Shown here: piece after piece, positions 61,081-64,000 of the stretch
How positions within the stretch are numbered: the first letter of the stretch is position 1
Layout of the letters: each line of letters starts with the position of its first letter
Assembly: GCF_019968905.1 (NCBI RefSeq)
Contig: NZ_CP079946.1
Location: 1,550,001-1,614,000, forward strand
Length of the DNA stretch: 64,000 nucleotides
Direction of reading: 5' to 3'
DNA from: Corallococcus sp. EGB
GTDB lineage: Bacteria > Myxococcota > Myxococcia > Myxococcales > Myxococcaceae
The notes under the pieces: generated by a model
What the model saw: only the letters and a program-made list of their open reading frames with translations
Told to the model about the DNA's origin: nothing
Databases searched by the model: none
Position numbers and translations under genes: made by a program

Positions 61081-61659
61081 GTGCTCTCCGCCTTCCTCCT
61101 GCTGGGCTACCTCTGCGGCTCCGTGCCCTTCGGCGTGCTGCTGACGCGGTGGCTGCGCGGAGTGGACGTGCGCGCCAGCGGCAGCGGCAACATCGGGGCC
61201 ACCAATGTCACGCGCGTCGCCGGCAAGAAGCTGGGCGCGGTGGTGCTGCTGCTGGACGCGCTCAAGGCCGTGCTGCCCGTGGGGCTGGCCGTGTACTTCA
61301 TGCCGGGGGACGCGCTCGCGCATGCGCTGGTGGGCCTGGCCGCGGTGCTGGGGCACGTGTACCCGGTGTGGCTCAAGCTCAAGGGCGGCAAGGGCGTGGC
61401 CACCGCGCTGGGCGTGCTGGTGGTGCTGGCGCCCCAGGCGGCGCTCGCCGGGGCCATCATCTACGGGCTGGTGGTGTCCCGGTGGCGCGTGAGCTCCGTG
61501 GGCTCGCTGTCCGCGGCGGTGGTGGCCATCGCCACCGCGTTCCTCACCGCGCCCGCGCGCGAGTATGTGCTGCTCACCGCGGGGCTATTCGTCCTGATGC
61601 TCTGGACCCACCGGAGCAACCTCCAGCGGCTCGCCCGGCGCACCGAGCACCGGCTTTGA
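61081..61659 (+). CDS. plsY: Glycerol-3-phosphate acyltransferase PlsY
   Basis: 192 residues from GTG 61081, near the normal length. Five or so membrane helices. Motif 1 SGSGNIGATNVTR, motif 2 LKGGKGVATALG with the GHVYPVWLK lead-in, and LWTHRSNLQRL near the end match the three PlsY motifs. It transfers the acyl group from acyl-phosphate to glycerol-3-phosphate, the first step of phospholipid synthesis, in the inner membrane. No strong ribosome site precedes the GTG. Its 3' end overlaps the convergent methyltransferase gene by 75 bp. Confidence 0.94.
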   Translation: MLSAFLLLGYLCGSVPFGVLLTRWLRGVDVRASGSGNIGATNVTRVAGKKLGAVVLLLDALKAVLPVGLAVYFMPGDALAHALVGLAAVLGHVYPVWLKLKGGKGVATALGVLVVLAPQAALAGAIIYGLVVSRWRVSSVGSLSAAVVAIATAFLTAPAREYVLLTAGLFVLMLWTHRSNLQRLARRTEHRL

Positions 61660-62814
61660 GCCGGGCGGCAGCGGCGGAGCGCGGTAGCCCAAAAGCGTGC
61701 AGGGGATGGGGCCGTTCCACACGTCGCGCCGGGCGATGGGGCGCGCGTGGAAGGCGCTCTCGAAGGCGGGGTTGCCGGACAGCACCCAGACGCGCCAGCC
61801 CGGCAGCGCGCGCAAGCTGTCGCCCAGCTTGAAGTAGAAGGTCTTCATGCCCTTCTGGCCGCCGGAGCCGAGCCGGTCTCCATAGGGCGGGTTGGTGAGG
61901 ACGAGCCCGCCGCCCTCGGGCAGGGGCGGGAGCTTCGTCGCGTCGCCTTCCGCGAGTTTTATCTCCTCGCCCAGCCGCGCCGCCTTCACGTTGCGGTCCG
62001 CGGCCTCCAGGGCCTCGTCGCTCTTGTCGAAGCCGAGGATGGGGACCTCCACCTTGCGCTCATTGCGCCGCGCATCCGCGCGCAGGTCCGCGAGCAGCTC
62101 CTTCGCGCGCGCGCCCAGGTGCGGCCAGCGCTCCACCGCGAAGCTCCGGCCGATGCCAGGGGCCCGCTTGCGCGCGATGAGGCCGCCCTCGATGACGAGG
62201 GTGCCCGAGCCACACATGGGGTCCACCAGCGCCTCCGTGCCCGTGTAGCCCGCCGCGCGCAGCAGGGCCGCGGCCAGGTTCTCCTTCAGGGGCGCGGGCG
62301 TGGGACGCACGCGGTAGCCGCGCCGGTGCAGCGGCTCTCCGCACAGGTCCAGGGAGAGGGACAGCTTGTCCTTCACCAGGTGCGCCACCACGGACACGTC
62401 CGGGTTGCGCGTGTCCACGTCCGGCCGCGCGCCCAGCTTGTCGCGCATGCGGTCCACGATGGCGTCCTTCACCTTCAGCGCCACGAAGCCGGAGTGCGCG
62501 TGCCCGGTGTCCTTGAGGTTCGCGTCCACCGCGAACGTCACGTCCGTGGTGAGGTGCTCCTCCCACGGCACGCTGGCCACCGCGTCGTAGAGCCCCTGCG
62601 CGCCGGGCGCGTCGAACTCGCCCAGCGGGTAGAGGACACGCATGGCGATGCGGGACCAGAGGCAGACGTTGAGCGCCTCGTCGAGCGCGGCCATGAAGCG
62701 CACGCCGCCTCGGTCCTGGCGGATGCGCCTGGCGCCGAGCTCCTTCAGCTCCTCGGCGAGCAGGTCCTCGGTGCCGCGCGCGGCGGTGGCGAATAGGGCA
62801 AGACGTTCAGCCAT
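61585..62814 (-). CDS. THUMP-domain RNA methyltransferase (RlmL/RlmKL N-terminal type)
   Basis: 409 residues. A ferredoxin-like and THUMP part (about 1-165: LFATAARGTEDLLAEELKELGA, VTFAVDANLKDTGHAHSGFVALKVKDAI) binds RNA. The methyltransferase part has DPMCGSGTLVIE for SAM binding and TNPPYGDRLG, the NPPY motif of N6/N2-purine methyltransferases. E. coli RlmL methylates G2445 of 23S rRNA, and this protein lacks the RlmK half. The last 25 codons overlap plsY. A TAAGGG stretch 9 nt before the ATG is a weak leaderless signal. Confidence 0.92.
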   Translation of the reverse strand: MAERLALFATAARGTEDLLAEELKELGARRIRQDRGGVRFMAALDEALNVCLWSRIAMRVLYPLGEFDAPGAQGLYDAVASVPWEEHLTTDVTFAVDANLKDTGHAHSGFVALKVKDAIVDRMRDKLGARPDVDTRNPDVSVVAHLVKDKLSLSLDLCGEPLHRRGYRVRPTPAPLKENLAAALLRAAGYTGTEALVDPMCGSGTLVIEGGLIARKRAPGIGRSFAVERWPHLGARAKELLADLRADARRNERKVEVPILGFDKSDEALEAADRNVKAARLGEEIKLAEGDATKLPPLPEGGGLVLTNPPYGDRLGSGGQKGMKTFYFKLGDSLRALPGWRVWVLSGNPAFESAFHARPIARRDVWNGPIPCTLLGYRAPPLPPGSKPVLGAPGEPLEVAPVGPEHQDE

Positions 62815-62856
62815 GGTGCACCGCCCTTAGACGACCCCGGGGCGATTGGGAACTGC

Positions 62857-63141
62857 TCAGGTGGCCACGACCTCGTACATCGTGAAGGTGGCGCCCTCCT
62901 GGGCCGCGCTGGCCGCCTTCGCCCGCTGGAAGTCCTCCGACTGGAAGTAGGCCCGCATGGCGTCCCGGTCCGCCCAGCGCGTGATGAGCAGGATTTCAGG
63001 CGAGCGCTCGAACGAGCGCAGCACCTCCAGGCCCAGGAAGCCCGCGTGGCCGTCCACGCGCCGCGAGCGCTCCTGGAGGCGGTGGACCCAGCCGTCCGCC
63101 TCTTCGGGGGACGCGCGGAAGCGGGAGATGGCGACAATCAT
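62857..63141 (-). CDS. ABM-type (antibiotic biosynthesis monooxygenase-like) protein
   Basis: 94 residues. MIVAISRFRASPEEADGWVHRLQERSRRVDGHAGFLGLEVLRS and ILLITRWADRDAMRAYFQS form the ferredoxin-like dimeric ABM fold, with the Trp and Phe that line the small pocket. Members include heme-degrading enzymes and quinol monooxygenases; the reaction here is unknown. It lies 116 bp downstream of ftsK behind a terminator-like hairpin, so it is probably expressed separately. Confidence 0.85.
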   Translation of the reverse strand: MIVAISRFRASPEEADGWVHRLQERSRRVDGHAGFLGLEVLRSFERSPEILLITRWADRDAMRAYFQSEDFQRAKAASAAQEGATFTMYEVVAT

Positions 63142-63163
63142 TCGGCCGTCCGGGAAAAGGAGA

Positions 63164-63197
63164 GGGGGCGCCCGGAAGCTCCTTCCGTGACGCCCCC
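63164..63197 (-). terminator. Terminator-like hairpin after ftsK
   Basis: GGGGGCG (63164-63170) pairs with CGCCCCC (63191-63197) around an inner CGGAAG/CTTCCG stem. On the minus strand it is followed by the T-rich CTCTCCTTTTCCC. Confidence 0.65.
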
Positions 63198-63257
63198 GAG
63201 GGGAAACCGCCGGGGGACGGAGGTCCGTTCCCCAGGCCTTGATGTCGTGGTGGCGGG

Positions 63258-64000
63258 CTACATCGCCCCGGCGCCGGGCATGTCGCCCAGGCCACGCAGC
63301 AGCACTTCGCGGGGCTTGGCGCCGTCCGCGGGGCCCACCACGCCGTCGCGCTCCATGCGCTCAATCATGCGCGCCGCGCGGTTGTAGCCGATGCGCATCT
63401 TGCGCTGGAGCATGGAGATGGAGACGGAGCGCATCTCGCTGACCGCCGCGAGCGCCTGGTCGTAGAGCTCGTCGGACAGCTCGTCCTCCTCGCCACCGCC
63501 GCCCTCGCCCTCCTCGTCGCGCGGCTTGAGGATGGACTCGTCGAAGACGGGCTTGCCCTGCGCCTTGAGGTGGTCCACCGCCTTCTTGATTTCATGCTCG
63601 GAGACGTAGGCGCCGTGCACGCGCTGCAGGTGGGCGCTCGTGGGCGGCATGATCAGCATGTCGCCCATGCCCAGCAGGGCCTCCGCGCCCACCGTGCCCA
63701 GAATGGTCATCGAGTCCGGCTTCGAGCGCAGCATGAAGCTGATGCGCGTGGGGAAGTTGGCCTTGATGATGCCCGTGACGACGTCCGTGGACGGACGCTG
63801 GGTCGCGACCATCAGGTGGATGCCGGCCGCGCGCGCCATCTGCGCGAGGCGCGCCACGTAGGTCTCCACCTCGCGGCTGGCGACCATCATCAGGTCCGCG
63901 AGCTCGTCGATGATGACGACGATATAGGGCAGCTTCTTGAGCTCCTTCTTCTCCGGGGAGGCGGCCTCCACCGGCGTGGACTCCTCGCTGTCCTCCTCGA
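63258..64000 (-). CDS. ftsK: FtsK/SpoIIIE DNA translocase, C-terminal part (cut by window edge)
   Basis: 247 residues of the C-terminus are visible. The motor domain shows Walker B (VVIIDELADLMM), ATQRPSTDVVTGIIKANFPTRISF and GAEALLGMGDMLIM. The last 65 residues are the gamma winged-helix domain (LYDQALAAVSEMRSVSISMLQRKMRIGYNRAARMIE), which reads KOPS-type DNA signals. FtsK pumps chromosome dimers to the septum and activates XerCD. The acidic EEDSEESTPVEAAS insert at the window edge probably lies in the linker of the motor. Walker A and the N-terminal membrane part are outside the window. Confidence 0.96.
   Translation of the reverse strand, partial: EEDSEESTPVEAASPEKKELKKLPYIVVIIDELADLMMVASREVETYVARLAQMARAAGIHLMVATQRPSTDVVTGIIKANFPTRISFMLRSKPDSMTILGTVGAEALLGMGDMLIMPPTSAHLQRVHGAYVSEHEIKKAVDHLKAQGKPVFDESILKPRDEEGEGGGGEEDELSDELYDQALAAVSEMRSVSISMLQRKMRIGYNRAARMIERMERDGVVGPADGAKPREVLLRGLGDMPGAGAM

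Noticed and set aside
1..64000. tRNA, rRNA, riboswitch, IS element or prophage
   Set aside because: Intergenic stretches are short and I found no cloverleaf, rRNA block, transposase or phage gene. A covariance-model scan would be needed to exclude small RNAs.

Overview
The window is chromosomal DNA from a very GC-rich, delta-proteobacterial-type genome, most likely a myxobacterium of the Myxococcaceae (Myxococcus or Corallococcus). The evidence is strong third-position G/C codon bias, many lipoproteins and outer-membrane proteins, an Oar-type TonB-dependent receptor near a short RecA, and very large low-complexity or coiled-coil regulatory proteins. I recall that recA1 and oar lie close together in M. 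xanthus, which fits, but I could not check this. I see no rRNA, tRNA, CRISPR array, insertion sequence or prophage. Coding density is high and most genes look like vertically inherited core or lineage genes.

Layout. 1-9 kb: a partial redoxin, a PLP aminotransferase, a secreted hydrolase-like protein, two hypothetical proteins, a PP2C Ser/Thr phosphatase, an orphan chemoreceptor and a short-chain dehydrogenase. 9-17 kb: a frame-broken secreted-protein gene, glutaryl-CoA dehydrogenase, a DUF2058-like RNA-associated protein, a lipoprotein, a small beta-barrel, a small basic protein, an M3-like metallopeptidase and an RluA-type pseudouridine synthase preceded by a possible 23-codon leader peptide. 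17-34 kb: a giant TPR/disordered protein (1969 aa), a beta-barrel protein diverging from galU, a GST, priA, and a second giant protein (1788 aa) that joins a degenerate receiver, a long coiled coil, a DUF4388-like domain and a degenerate J domain. 34-50 kb: housekeeping genes def, nth, ltaE, an M23 lipoprotein peptidase, an HU-like gene, a beta-helix lipoprotein, pssA, cinA, a polytopic membrane protein, recA, ndh and comM/yifB. 50-57 kb: a self-contained TonB module (tonB-exbB-exbD-exbD) divergent from an Oar-type receptor followed by a lipoprotein. 57-64 kb: a radical SAM protein carrying an unusual AT-rich patch, hypothetical proteins including a PD-(D/E)XK-like one, DUF4920 and DUF2752 proteins, plsY, a THUMP methyltransferase, an ABM monooxygenase and the 3' end of ftsK.

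How the genes work together. The clearest multi-gene system is the TonB/ExbB/ExbD/ExbD energiser with the Oar receptor and its lipoprotein. Both transcription units start from recognisable promoters in one shared 231-bp region, and each unit has a terminator-like hairpin at its end. In M. xanthus Oar is linked to export of the PopC protease, so this locus may be a dedicated outer-membrane protein-secretion unit; that is inference here. A second window-wide pattern is regulatory: about ten genes have a TANNNT box 8-10 nt before the start codon and no Shine-Dalgarno sequence, which suggests leaderless transcripts, while other genes keep clear GGAGG-type sites.

Starts were chosen from Shine-Dalgarno sites, family length, overlaps and these close -10-like boxes. 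Alternatives are given where the choice is uncertain.
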